Below, piece by piece: positions 32,936 through 43,330 of a stretch of 64,000 bases of DNA. Source of the DNA: Massospora cicadina. Lineage: Eukaryota > Entomophthoromycota > Entomophthoromycetes > Entomophthorales > Entomophthoraceae. The notes under the pieces are model-generated. The model saw only the letters and a program-made list of their open reading frames with translations. It made no database searches and was not told the DNA's origin. Location of the stretch: NCBI GenBank assembly GCA_022478985.1, contig JAKSZP010010639.1, forward strand, positions 62,001 to 126,000. Direction: 5' to 3'. Position numbers and translations under genes: made by a program. Every line of letters starts with the position of its first letter. Position 1 is the first letter of the stretch.

Positions 32936-33830
32936 TTTGGCCGCAGGAATATGGGTTATTGCTTTAATTTTATCTTGTAGTGGTTGTATTCCAACTTGTG
33001 AGATGGCGTGCCCGATAAGATCCAGCTTCTTCTGAAAGAATGTGCATTTGGAGGGCTTTAGTTTGATGTTAGATGCCCGCAAGCGTTAAAAACCTCCTTT
33101 AAATGTGTGAGGTGTTCATTGAAAGTCTTGGAGAAAACTGTGATGTCGTCAAGATAAGCAATCACACATCTCAGTTTGAGATCCTGGAGAATCTGATCCA
33201 TTGCCCGTTGGAAAGTGGTGGGCGCGTTACACAACCCTTGTGGTATTCAGGTAAATTGGAAGATACCTTCAAACAAATAAGAGCACATTTACCCTGCTAT
33301 TGAGGTGAAAGGTCCATTTGCCAATAACCTCTAGACAAGTCCATGGCTGAGAAGAATCTCGACCCATAGAGTTGGGCTAGAGCGTCATCAATGCGAGGGA
33401 TAGGGTAACTATCCTTCTTTGTGAGGTTGTTTGTTTTGTGGTAGTCCATCACTACCCAATGACCTCCATTTTCTTTCTTTATCAATAGGAGTGAGGACGA
33501 CCAAGGGCTTTGTGGCAGCGCCAGCAATCCAGCATCCAGCAGCTGTTTGAGGTCCGTCATCATCTGTAGCTCCTCAACTTTTGATTTGTGGTAGGATTGG
33601 AGCAAATGGGTTGAGCATCCCCAACACTAATAGTAAGAGTCAACCCCTTCATGTGCCCATAGTCATTGTTGGATTTTAAGAAAATGTCTTTGTAGGCTTT
33701 GAGCAGGGTGTGGACTTTATCCAGCTCAGCTGAGGTTAGTTCATCAGAGATATGAACAGAAGGTAGGGTACATAAAGATTGGTCAACGGGTAAGCCCATA
33801 TCAGCCAAAGACCCAATACAGTGGACTTGT
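32936..33830 (-). pseudogene. Reverse transcriptase of element B1
   Basis: The pre-RT linker and finger are in frames 33808-33560 (LPVDQSLCTLPSVHISDEL, ELDKVHTLLKAYKDIFLKSN) and 33605-33297 (SKVEELQMMTDLKQLLDAGL, GGHWVVMDYHKTNNLTKKDS, FFSAMDLSRGYWQMDLS). Motif B (YLPQGLCNAPTTFQRAMDQI, near 33200) and an intact catalytic AYLDDITVFS (33136-33160) follow in other frames. RT is inactive because of these shifts, but active-site Asp residues are kept. Confidence 0.88.
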
Positions 33831-33864
33831 TGATGTCCTCAATAGGTGTCAGCAAGCCTCTTTC

Positions 33865-34115
33865 GATCTCCTGATGCTTTTTTATCACCATATCCTTCTT
33901 GTTGTGATTCCTAGTAGGAGGTTAATAGGCTGTTAATAGGCGGGGTCTAACACGCCTGGCAAACTCTGGGCTCTAAAGGACTAACTACTTCGATCCTAAT
34001 TAGGTGAAGTAGGATTTTGTGTGGGATTTGCACGGTAGTTTTTGTGTCAACTACCCTTTGTTCACCAGTTTTAATGACCACATCTTCATAAACATAGAAA
34101 GGGATACCTTTCGGG
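33865..34115 (-). pseudogene. dUTPase-like domain (element B1)
   Basis: On the - strand, between protease and RT: FYVYEDVVIKTGEQRVVDTK, then VQIPHKILLHLIRIEVVSPL, EPRV, a one-base slip, and LPGVLDPAY followed by QPINLL. This matches the dUTPase order of strands and motif 3 (G-V-(I/L)-D-x-x-Y). The catalytic-type Asp and Tyr are both present, which element A lacks. It agrees closely with the independent + strand copy at 63370-63620, so the block is a genuine family trait. Motifs 1 and 4 are not convincing. Confidence 0.62.
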
Positions 34116-34199
34116 GTGTAATGATGGAGGCAACAATTTTGTATACCTACCTGCCGTGGTGTAATTTAGGGATAAAGCGGAGGAGGGATACTCAACTGT

Positions 34200-34570
34200 G
34201 AAAACTCAATCCTTTTTATTGAGCTCTTCGTTGGTTAGAATTAGAGGAACCACGTTATTCAGCATGGAGAGATAGCCCTGGTTCAAGTTAATAACACCTT
34301 CATATTTGAGCATAAACTGGGTCCCAATAAGTAAATCATGGGTATTGTTGGCCAAGGCCACCGCTAGAGCTGACAAGATGAGCTTACCAAAACAGATGGG
34401 CAGAGCAGAGTACGCTCCAATGGCGCAGGTGTTGTTTGGCCCTGCAGTTCCAAACTCTTGTGTATAGTCGAGGTCAGTGGCCAATTTAATTTATTCATAG
34501 GTTTGAAAGACACAACGTTCACAGGGGACCCAGTGTTGAAAATAGCTTTAAGCCACACTCCTTTACAAAG
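34200..34570 (-). pseudogene. Protease of element B1, Asp replaced by Asn
   Basis: - strand aspartic protease. The catalytic block AIFNTGSPVNVVSFKPMNKL has Asn instead of Asp (NTGSP, 34523-34537). The C-terminal half is in 34484-34206: GAYSALPICFGKLILSALAV, then NTHDLLIGTQFMLKYEGVIN (the retropepsin D-L-(L/I)-x-G-x-x-F block). The second family copy at 62917 also reads NTGSP with a different Asn codon. Without the Asp the enzyme should not work. Confidence 0.8.
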
Positions 34571-36230
34571 ACTTCCACTTTGGTTAAGGTTTCACCAAGT
34601 TGGGGGAAAGGGCGAGAACCTCTTTTAATTATAGTAGAGGTAAGTCGTTTGGCTGTCTCATGGTATTTCTCCTGTATAGACTGCAGGGTATGAACACACT
34701 GGTTCAGGCGGATCGAGGTGACAATAAACTGGTCAGCGTCACTGGAAGTGTCAATGACCTCAAAACCCCTCAACACTTGGCGGAGATAAGTTTGTCGGGG
34801 TATCCTAGACCAATCCACTCTATCAGGGTTCAACCTGTTGGGTATCTCCACTCCATCTGGGGCTCCTAAAACATAATGGTCCAAATCTTTGTCACCCTCT
34901 TCAGATCCGTCATCAGAGAGGTTATCAATGCATGTTAGGGAGGCCATACGGATGAAGTAGGTTCAGGACTTCCCTTATGGCATGATAAGTCCTGAGGTTT
35001 CTCCTCCACCTTACTATCTTTTGGGGGAGGCGTTGACTTTTCACAGCTCGATTTTCAACCTTCAAAGTAGGGGGTTTTACTGCCTCATGTAGACAGGTTT
35101 TAAACTAGGGCTAGCTGGCTGAGAGGTAGATGAAGATAGCGTTGTGGAGGGGATACTTTATCTAGGCCAGCTTTAGGTCGATCAGAGGCTGTGTTTTTTG
35201 AAACAGGAAGATTAGCTTTTGTTACTGGGCCATTTAACTCATTGTTAGTGGAAGTGATTGGGACCTGAGGAAGGGGTTTAGACTTAGGAGCAGGCTTGGA
35301 ACCACTTGAGAAGGCTGCTCTGGAGAAAAAGATGGGCAAGGCAAAAGAACAACTGCTTTTACCATCTGGGTTTTTTTTTGCTGAAGACAAAGGGGACACT
35401 GCCCCATCACAGCCAAGACTATCTTATTATCGTTATGGGAATGAGAAGCAGTTTGTGATGGCAACTCCATAGGAGCAGGTTTCCAGAGGGTAGCATCTAT
35501 AGTAGTGGCTAAAATAGTCAGTGTAGATTACTGGCTCAGAGACCCTTGCATGAGGTCAAGTTCATAGAGATCAGCCACCTTTATCAAAATCTTCCTTGAT
35601 ATCTCATACATATTTAAATGAGCTTTTTACATAAGAGAAATGCATTGCCAAGGAGGGATTTGACGCCAAGCAAGCCAAGATAGCCGCAATAGCATCGTCT
35701 AGAGGTAGCATATTTACAAGAAGTAAGCTTTGAGCTTTATTGTAAAAGCGTTCAGAAAAAGAGGCTATTTGATTCACCCTGGTGCAGGATAAGGCACATA
35801 GAAGCCTTTTTTCCTGTTCAAACTTTTTAGGGAGCTGAATTCTCCAGTGAGTGCTTGCTTCACCTCCACCCAGGTGCTGAGGGTGGCCATGTGTGAAACC
35901 ATTATCTCTTGAGCGCCACGACTCAAGCAGGGAAGGAGGTACTTAATTTTAAGGTGAACCGTTGCCCCTTCCACAGCAAAGCATACATAAAGAGGAAAGA
36001 AGCAACATCCCTCACCTGGGGTAAAACTATCCCTAAAAGGGGGTTTATGAATACCAGGGGAGGCCCCATAAGGGCCTTGTGATGAGTGCTGCTCAAGCTT
36101 TTTAAGGCAAGACAAAGCACTGGCTTACTGTTGTTCCACAAGTGCTAGACTAGGGTTAATATCAGCGGAAAGGCTAGAAGGGTTACCACCCACAACAGCC
36201 TCCATTATTTTAACGTTTTGTGGTGTATAG
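34519..36230 (-). pseudogene. gag and pre-protease region of element B1
   Basis: Pieces on the - strand: 36141-35774 (gag capsid-like: SFTPGEGCCFFPLYVCFAVE, LSTWVEVKQALTGEF), 35470-35100 (Lys/Pro/Ser-rich linker with QCPLCLQQKKTQM) and 34947-34519 (IPNRLNPDRVDWSRIPRQTY, LRQVLRGFEVIDTSSDADQF, HTLQSIQEKYHETAKRL). The last segment matches the + copy 62599-62900 closely. It runs into the protease, so it is an N-terminal extension of the protease rather than classical nucleocapsid. No CCHC knuckle was found in either copy. Confidence 0.72.
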
Positions 36231-36233
36231 GTG

Positions 36234-36251
36234 CCCCTGTAGTGAGCACCA
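36234..36251 (-). other. Primer-binding site of element B1
   Basis: Reverse complement of TGGTGCTCACTACAGGGG, two to three bases inside the 5' LTR end. Identical to the other three sites in the window. Confidence 0.9.
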
Positions 36252-36253
36252 CT

Positions 36254-37596
36254 TGTTGGATTTTTGGCATGGAAGAAGCTTGCTGGTGCTTTTTACCTTA
36301 AATCCAACAATATAAATTAGGGGTTTTCTGCAACACATATATTAAAAATAACTAAACACCAACAAAAAAAGGTTGGAATTTTATAGGTTTTGTTATAAGT
36401 AAAGATGGGGTAAAAAGTAAACCCACTTTATAAGTCAATAGTAGTATTTAAATGTTGATGCTCAAATTTCAGATTTCTGTCAGACAATATCAAGTCTGAT
36501 GTAAATAAAAGAGTGGTTTGGAGGTAAGTGATGAAAGAATTGTTTAAAAGACCTTGGTCAATTCCTGGTGAAGCCCCTCAAATTAGGGTAACACTTTTAA
36601 TAAAAATCAGGCAAGCAAAATGAGTTTGGGTGAGTGGATTGCACCAAATTGTTGGCCATTTTGTAAGTTCATTGGAAGCGCCTCTCCAGGCCACTTTCAC
36701 TTTAGTACAGCTTACACAGTGGATATCGACCCCTTTTATAGGGTCAGAGGGGGTCCAACCAAGTACAAAATTTTCCAGCATACTGATTGGGTGAAATTCA
36801 TCAAAACCTTACCACATGGACTTATTTTACCTTCCCTCCATCAGCCATCTTGTCAAAATGAAGTGAGGCTTCTGAGCTCCAGTTTGATGAATATCAATAT
36901 TACCTAATTTGGATGTTGCTTAGCCATCCAAACTTTGAGCCTCAACACTTAAAATACTAATTATTGACTTATCAAGAGGATTTTCTTACCCCCTGACACT
37001 AATGAAACTATAAAAAACTCAAATTTCTATTTTTTATCACGAATTTAACTTTATTATAATCAATGTTTTACATCCCATATTTATTGAATTTTTAGGCCCT
37101 AAATTCACCAGCAAGCTTAAAAATTCCTAAAATCCAACAATTACTTAGTAAAGTCTGAATTAGGTAATATGAGCTGTTGACCTATCAGATCTCTCAAACT
37201 CACCTCATTTTGAGTGGAATGGCCAATTAAGGGTTGTTAGAAGGAAGTATTTTTCCATTTGGTAATGATTTTATAAGTTTGACCCAATCAATGAGCTGGA
37301 AATATTTTTCACTTGGGTGGCCCCTCCAACCCTATAAAAGGGGCCAGTTTCCGCGGTGTAACCTGTACTAGGATAGAAAAGGCCAGGGAGGAGCCTCTGA
37401 TGCACTCCCCAAATTTGGCTGATGATTTGGTGCAATCTGACTGCCTGAACTCAATTTGTTTTCCCAATTATTATTAGAAGTGTTACCCTGATTTAAGGGG
37501 TTCCACCGGGTTTTTATCAGGGTCTTTTGGCTAATAATTGTACTATTTTCCTCTGAACCACTCTTATCAATACATTGGACTTGTAATTGTCTGACA
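36254..37596 (-). repeat. 5' LTR of element B1, split by a solo LTR
   Basis: The LTR consists of 36254-36477 and 37145-37596 (- strand start TGTCAGACAATTACAAGTCC at 37596). The two parts together align with 30550-31228. The interruption is the inverted family member at 36478-37139. Confidence 0.88.
36478..37139 (+). mobile_element. Solo B-family LTR nested in the B1 LTR
   Basis: A full 662 bp LTR in + orientation, TGTCAGACAATATCAAG...ATCCAACA, flanked by ATTTC (36473-36477) and ATTAC (37140-37144), a 5 bp TSD with one mismatch. It contains a TATA-like CTTTTATAGGG near 36731. No internal sequence remains, so it is the product of LTR-LTR recombination. Inverted relative to its host LTR, it makes an imperfect palindrome of about 450 bp arms. 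Confidence 0.88.
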
Positions 37597-37609
37597 GACA
37601 TTACATATA

Positions 37610-39138
37610 GCGTGGTTTTTATGATCTTACACCTTTATTTTGTATATTCTCTCTTTCTGTGATTGGTAGTACTCAAGAATAGCATTATTTTGGCATCTAC
37701 TTGTGCTCTCAATTGATAGATGCAAATCTCCTTGTTTAATTCAAATTTTCCTGTTGCATCCACCAACGTCTTCAACAACAGAAAATAAAAATGAGTACCC
37801 TTGAGCATATCAGTTTTGAAGAGCATTGAGCAGATTAGTAAAGAACATGTTGCCCTGATGGCGCATATTCTTAAAAAGATCAACCAATTTGAAGTAGACG
37901 CCAGAGGTGTGGTGCTGGCAATAATTGTACTGGTTGTTCAAAAAACTGAGCTCCTTTAACAGGTGGAAGCTTCATCAAGTCACCAAACAACATGATGTTG
38001 AGACAACCAAATGCAGCATCAAGCTTATTCATAAGCTGTCTTAATTGAAAGTAATCATGAAAAGCATCTTGTAAGGGACCAACAAAATTTCATCAATGAA
38101 ATGTATTCAATATCCTTTCACTGCTTTTGCATAGTATTTAAATATGTTCCCATCAACATCAGCATGCTATAGTCATTAAAGCCATCCTTTTAAACCAGTA
38201 ATAAGAGCATAGTATGTAGATTTAATCCACTGAATAGTATTGCAGATACACCAGTTAAAGTTGCAACTTTTACTGCATTTTTAAAAACAGCGATTGACTT
38301 AATTTTAGTGCATTAAAGGTGAAGGTATTACCATCTCCAGCTCTGCCAATCACAAAAAGCCTAAGGCATTGTTTTCTTCCACTCAGCTGCTTCTGAATGC
38401 TGCAAGTGACTGCAGAGAAGAGCTCTCACTGCTTGATGTTCATCACAGCACAAGCTAGTTAGAATTGTTCAGTTATACCTTGTTCAGAAATTTATTCCTT
38501 GAGATCTTCTTCAAAGACTCTTGGGATAGCTGCATAATATCAAATTTATGAGCTTGGTTGAAAGCAATATCAAGTTGGCAATCTATTTTTCAGAACGCCT
38601 CCATGTGTCTTCTATTATCCTTTAATTCTTGTTTACGGGCAAGGAATGCATCTCGCACATTATCAAACTCTCCAAGCAAAGCACTCTCAGATTTGTAAGG
38701 TTGATATTGAAGAAGGTTATATAAGTAGTCCTCAGTATATAATTGCATCAAGGAGATTGTTAATTGTACAGCCATTTTCTTACTTTGTCTGTGAGAGTAA
38801 TGAGCTTTCACCTTTGTTTTGACTGTTCTTCATCATCTTCATCAAGGCTTTCTTCAGTGTCGCCCTTATTGGTGTAGTATGGCCCAAATTGCATTGCAAA
38901 CACAAACAAACTCATCCTTGAAGTTGTATTATGAATGATTTGTAGGCCGCTTCTCATATTGATCATAGATGTTGCAGCACACACCTCATTGCCTGATTTC
39001 CAACAAACTTTAATATGTGATATCAATGTTCAGGCTTACACATGTTCAAAAATACACACTTTCTCAAACTTCTACAGAATGGAAGGTGACAAAACCGTAA
39101 TACACATTTTCATGCAAAAAATAAGCTCTTTTAGGTTT
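37610..39138 (-). pseudogene. Helitron helicase half (Pif1-like), right part
   Basis: - strand relic continuing the Helitron protein from 47248. Open fragments are 39026-38808 (NEVCAATSMINMRSGLQIIH, Asp/Glu-rich tail) and 38811-38590 (QLTISLMQLYTEDYLYNLLQ, ARKQELKDNRRHMEAF). In a shifted frame near 38380-38310 is LRLFVIGRAGDGNTFTFNAL, a Walker A loop in which the Lys of GxGKT is Asn, followed by an LTGVSAILFSGxNLHT block that matches Pif1 'PTGxAAxxxxGxTLH'. This is the SF1 helicase domain that unwinds the donor strand. Everything downstream is badly eroded. Helicase motifs III-VI were not identified. Confidence 0.7.
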
Positions 39139-39740
39139 TGTTATTTTCTTTGAAAGTTAGGACCTTTGAAGGCTACTAAATTTTTTAGTTAAATGCAGCT
39201 ACAGTGGGGATCTCTTAGTATTTTTTGTCCCTAAGGCAGTCTCTCAACAGAAATATGTCATTAAGGCAATCTTCATTTGCTTCAAACAGGCAGGATTTCT
39301 GTATGAATATAGGCAATACCTCTAGTAATAAAAACTAGGCAAAATTGAAGGTCTCTTTCTTTATCAGAAAATGGGGATATTAAAAGGGCCATATGAGATT
39401 TGTGATAACTTAAGATAGACCTCAAGGGAGAATCAGTATTAAGTCAGGTATGTAAGTCTTCTTATTGGTGCAGAAAAATGTAAAGACTTTCAGTGTACTC
39501 GATCCTTCTTGGTCACAGTGGTAGTTTCCAGTGAACTCTGAAATGCAAACTTTATTAAGTGAATAAGCACCTTTGTCAGGTAAATTGGCAAATTCAAGAA
39601 AGGTTTGGGATTCTGAGCGCTCTTTCAGGAATTCATTATTCTTATCATTTTTGATATCTCTTTTATTTTCAGAGCTCCACTGGTCATATTGCAAATTAGT
39701 ATGCATTTGAATATTGCTCATATTGGCATGATTTACAACA
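39139..39740 (-). repeat. 3' LTR of element E
   Basis: About 602 bp. On the - strand it starts TGTTGTAAATCATGCC and ends near AAAATAACA. It aligns with 46648-47247 over its length (shared blocks GGCAATC-TC-TTTGCTTC, CTGTATGAATA-AGGCAA, TTTGTCAGGTAAATTGGC). A G-rich purine run (GAAGGGGGC on the - strand, near 39757) is upstream. The end inside the Helitron is approximate to a few bases. Confidence 0.78.
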
Positions 39741-40860
39741 TTCTTGACAATGCCCCCTTCAAGATCTTGCTGAGGAGGGAGATAACTCTGGAGAAATTTG
39801 GCATGAACTAAAATCACAACGGAGCTCAATTTGACAGAAGCAATTGTATACCAGTCCTAATTGCTAGATCACTCTTAAGGGCCTGATTATAGCATATCAA
39901 GTTTATGGACTCTCCTTCAGGTTGTTGAAGGTAGAACAGGATGAGGTCTTTTAATTGATATTTGAGTAAAATAGGTTTCTAAGCATTGCTTTTTTCAGCT
40001 TCTCATCTGGTGATAGTCACCATGGGCTTATCAGCTAAAGCTTGTAACCTGAACTTATCAGCCAGTCTTTGCATCACAAGATTTGTAGTGTCAGGTGTAG
40101 AGGTTTCTAATATGGGCTATACACTTGAGCGCAGAATCACTTCCCATCCATAAAGGTTCAAAATGGGATACCTGGATAATTTATGGTAACTAACATGGTC
40201 CTCTAGTAAAGCCTCTGTAGGTATGCATTCCATTGCAAAGGGTCTGATTGATCCATCTTTTGGAGGATGACAATTAACGTACCATTCACTCATTCTACAT
40301 CCCCATTGGTATCAGGATGGTAGGATGCCATATAAAAGTGATAGGTGCCCATCAGCGAATAGAGATCAGAGATTATTTGAAAAACAAAATAGATACCATT
40401 ATCAGAGAGCAGCACCTTGGGCCTAACATGGTGAGCGAAGACCTGTTTTAGTAAAAAGGATGCGGTAGCTTTAGATGTGGGAGAGACAACGGAAATGGCA
40501 TCACCCATTTTGTAAAATGAAAAGCTGCTAAGACGATGTAGCGATGTCCATACATCAGTATAGACAAGTGTCCAATAACATCAATACTAACCATAGAAAA
40601 CGGGCTGTGGGACTAAGATCTGGCGTTGATATATCAGATTTAGAGGCTACTGGTTTGTGCACGTGAAGCATGTATCAATGACTTCTTTGATAGTCTCAGT
40701 CATCCCATCTCAGTACCAACTTTCATTCAGCCATTGATGGATCTTTCTTACCTCACCATGTCCCACAGTCATTTGAGCTTCCAGAGTGGAATTCATTCTG
40801 GTGGATGGTAAGACATATGGCAGCTAAGATTTCACAACTTTCTTATACAACATTTATTCC
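39741..40860 (-). pseudogene. Integrase relic of element E
   Basis: - strand integrase. Zinc-module remains near 40790-40680 (MTVGHGEVRKIHQWLNESWY, C-x2-C near 40665). Frame 40508-40290 is the catalytic core: KATASFLLKQVFAHHVRPKV, LLSDNGIYFVFQIISDLYSL and YHFYMASYHPDTNGDVE. Both the second Asp (LLSDNG) and the Glu (HPDTNGDVE) are readable. The C-terminal part down to the LTR contains no recognisable module. Confidence 0.75.
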
Positions 40861-41470
40861 AACCCAGGTCTTCTTAGACATTTTCTTCAGTCGCTGCTGG
40901 ATCACCAGGAAACTTTACTCCACTCCTCAGGTTTTGCAATGAGTTTGTAGATTTGAACCTCTTTGGAAGCATAGAGCTTCATTATGGATAGCTGGGATAG
41001 TCCGTCAGCGTTTTGATACACCATTCTGACATGGTGACAATAATAAAACTATAACTCTAAAGTTTAAGTGTCTAATGGGCTAATTGTCCAATGGGATCTT
41101 TTATTTGATGTAGCCACTGTAGGAAGGCGTGGTCCATCACTTTGAGGAAATGATTCACATACCGGAATGGATGAAAATGTTTTATGCCCCATCAGGACAG
41201 CCAGACACTCATCTTCATTTACGCTGTAGTATCTTTCCGTCTAAGTTAAAGTCATACTGAAGTATGCTATAGGGTGGTCAACTTAATTTGCATCAAGTTG
41301 AGCCATAATGGCTCATATGTCCATGTTGCTTGCATCTTTAAAAAGGATGAAAAGCTTGTCATATTTGGGGCCTAATAATACAGGAGCGGTAGCAAGAGCC
41401 TTCCTTAGAACATTAAAGGCCTTCTGTTGGATTTCTTCCCATTGGAATGGGACTTCTTTATGAAGCAGAT
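40861..41470 (-). pseudogene. RNase H relic of element E
   Basis: No open frame of useful length, but the spacing between RT and integrase is right. Short blocks such as MAQLDAN-like and TETYYSVNEDECLAVLMG (- strand, near 41260-41180; ERECLAVxxA is normal) mark the catalytic Glu region. Called mainly by position. Confidence 0.5.
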
Positions 41471-42250
41471 AGGCTAACAGTTCACAAAGTTCAGCAAAAT
41501 TAGGAATAAATTTTTGTTAATAATTAATCATTCCAAGAAAAACCTGTATATCATGTAAGCTGCTTGGTTGAGTCATCTTTAAATAATTATCACTTTGTCA
41601 GGTAGTGGCAAAATTCCCTCTTGGGTAATCATATGCCCAAAGAATTCAATTTTGTTCTGTAAAAGCCTGAATTTGGTAGGCTTCAATTTTAGTGAAGCAG
41701 AACGAAGATGTTCAAACACTCCTTTAAATGGACTAGATTCATAAAAAAGTACAGGAGAATAATGTCACATTATCTAGATATACCGGTACACACAACACCT
41801 TCAAATCCCTCTTTAGGTAGTTCATCGCCCTCTGAAACGTGGATGGGGCGTTACATAGCCCTTGATACATGCAAGTGGGCTTATTAACCCTTCACTCACT
41901 ATATGGGCGCATTTCTCCCTATCATCAAGCGCAAGCTCAATCTGCCAATACCCACTAGCAAGATCCATTGCCAAAAAAAACTGATATCTCACTAAGAGTT
42001 ATAAAGAATAATTGATTAGGTAGCAGGTAGATTCCTTTCAAGTGATGGAATTTAGCTGGCGGTAATCCATTGCCACCTGATGCACTTCATCTCTTTTTTT
42101 CATAAGCAGAAATGGCAAGGCCAAGGACTTTAAAAAATATTTCATAAATCTGGTGTCCAGGAGTTGCTGTAGATTTTTTATAACCTGGGCTTCTTTGACC
42201 TTAGTTTTTAATAAGGATGAGCACAGATAAGAGGGGCATCACCAGTGAAC
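41471..42250 (-). pseudogene. Reverse transcriptase relic of element E
   Basis: - strand RT in fragments: an MKKRDEVHQVAMDYRQLN-like block near 42090, a MDLASGYWQIEL-like motif A near 41950, TCMYQGLCNAPSTFQRAMNY (motif B, 41880-41820) and VPVYLDNVTLFSCTF near 41785-41745. As in element A the catalytic box reads YLDN (AAT codon) rather than YLDD. LGHMITQEGILPLPDK follows near 41640. Stops are frequent. Confidence 0.75.
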
Positions 42251-42449
42251 ACCCTGTGCTGCACCCCCTTCACCATTCCAAAATCGTCTGGCCCCATGGA
42301 AAAATATCAGCATACTCCTCAATTAAAGCATCCATCTGTCACTGTTGTTAATTAGAGAGGACTCTACCTATCTCTACTTCAACTTGGGCTATTGTAGTAC
42401 TTTTGTCAATTCCTAAATCATGCAATGTTTCTTACCTATGGATGGACTC

Positions 42450-42725
42450 AACTTGATCAGAGGTAAAGTTCTGACATATGCAACAGGTCAGTTTCAAGTT
42501 ATCTGCTTTGGTTGATTAGTAAAGTTAGACATTAAACAGTTAAAGGGCCTCAGTAAGCTGGATAGCACCCCAGGGCAGGTTAGAGGTTCCCAAATATCCA
42601 TATTAAGTTTCCCATGAATCTCCAGTAGATGATATGGAGGAATGGTAATTTGGAGCCCAGCGTACACTAGAATCTGAGATTTTGTAGGTATGGTTACATG
42701 ATTAATTGTATATACAGGCATCCCT
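42450..42725 (-). pseudogene. dUTPase-like domain (element E)
   Basis: Frame 42721-42494 on the - strand, between protease and RT: INHVTIPTKSQILVYAGLQI, TIPPYHLLEIHGK, LEP-like WEPLTCPGVLSSLLRPFN and CLMSNFTNQPKQIT. It aligns by pattern with the domains of elements A and B: V-x-I-P, a hydrophobic-T-G-L-x-I-x-(I/V)-P strand pair, then P-G-V-L and N-x-x-x-x-P. The VTIPxxxxxLVxxGLxIxIP core is typical of trimeric dUTPases. Motif 3 residues are not kept. Confidence 0.55.
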
Positions 42726-43330
42726 TACTGGACTTATGCACTGGAAGGAGGTAATTTGGCCTTTGTTCAAACTACTTTTTGTTCTAGCCATTCAATGCAG
42801 TTTGTTGTTTTAGTAAACAACTCCTAGGATTTCTCTTTCCTTTTTCCTATAGGATATCATTTCCAACTAGGGGGATGCAATACCTAAATAAGAAAAGATA
42901 TAAGACCTTATGACTAATTTGGACATCAAATAGCTAGGAATTATGTTCCAATGAGAAGTCCATATACATTGTTCTCTAGCACAATTGCTAGGGACGTCAC
43001 TACCAGAGATATGAGCCAAAGTGACGGGGATGAGTAGTTGCCCAGAGAGCGAGTTCAATGCAGTCCTTAAGTTCCATAATCTAAATTGTGGTTATGATCT
43101 ATAGTAATTTATATCCTGATACAGTTAAGAATATATGATGTTAACTGGAGATCCAGTATGAACTATGGCCCAAATTTTTACTATATGAATGACTACTTCT
43201 ACTTAAGTGACTTTGGTACCATGATGAGGGATTGAGTAAATTAAATTCCTGGAGGAATAGGTCCCAAAAGGGCAGAGTAATAATATAAACATTTATTTGA
43301 AATCTGCGAGTCTGAAACTTCAATTCATCA
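42726..43330 (-). pseudogene. Protease relic of element E
   Basis: On the - strand the catalytic block reads AIVHTGSPVNI (near 43170-43140), so the Asp of DTGSP is His. Downstream a hydrophobic segment and a Leu/Ile-rich block fit a retropepsin body (43058-42867), but the frame is interrupted. The ORF at 43323-43141 is a shadow of this region. Confidence 0.6.

Larger units (their letters stand above)
30550..37596 (-). mobile_element. Ty3/gypsy element B1, complete but nested
   Basis: - strand element: 5' LTR (36254-37596, interrupted), PBS, gag, protease, dUTPase-like domain, RT, RNase H, integrase, 3' LTR (30550-31228). Removing the solo LTR (36478-37139) and its 5 bp duplication gives a 5' LTR of about 676 bp, close to the 679 bp 3' LTR, which confirms the structure. 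Outer flanks (GATGG / GACAT) are only partly alike. Same family as the + strand element at 60528. Confidence 0.9.

Noticed and set aside
38590..39026. Possible host gene on the - strand
   Set aside because: Position and the nearby Walker A/Pif1 blocks make it part of the Helitron relic.
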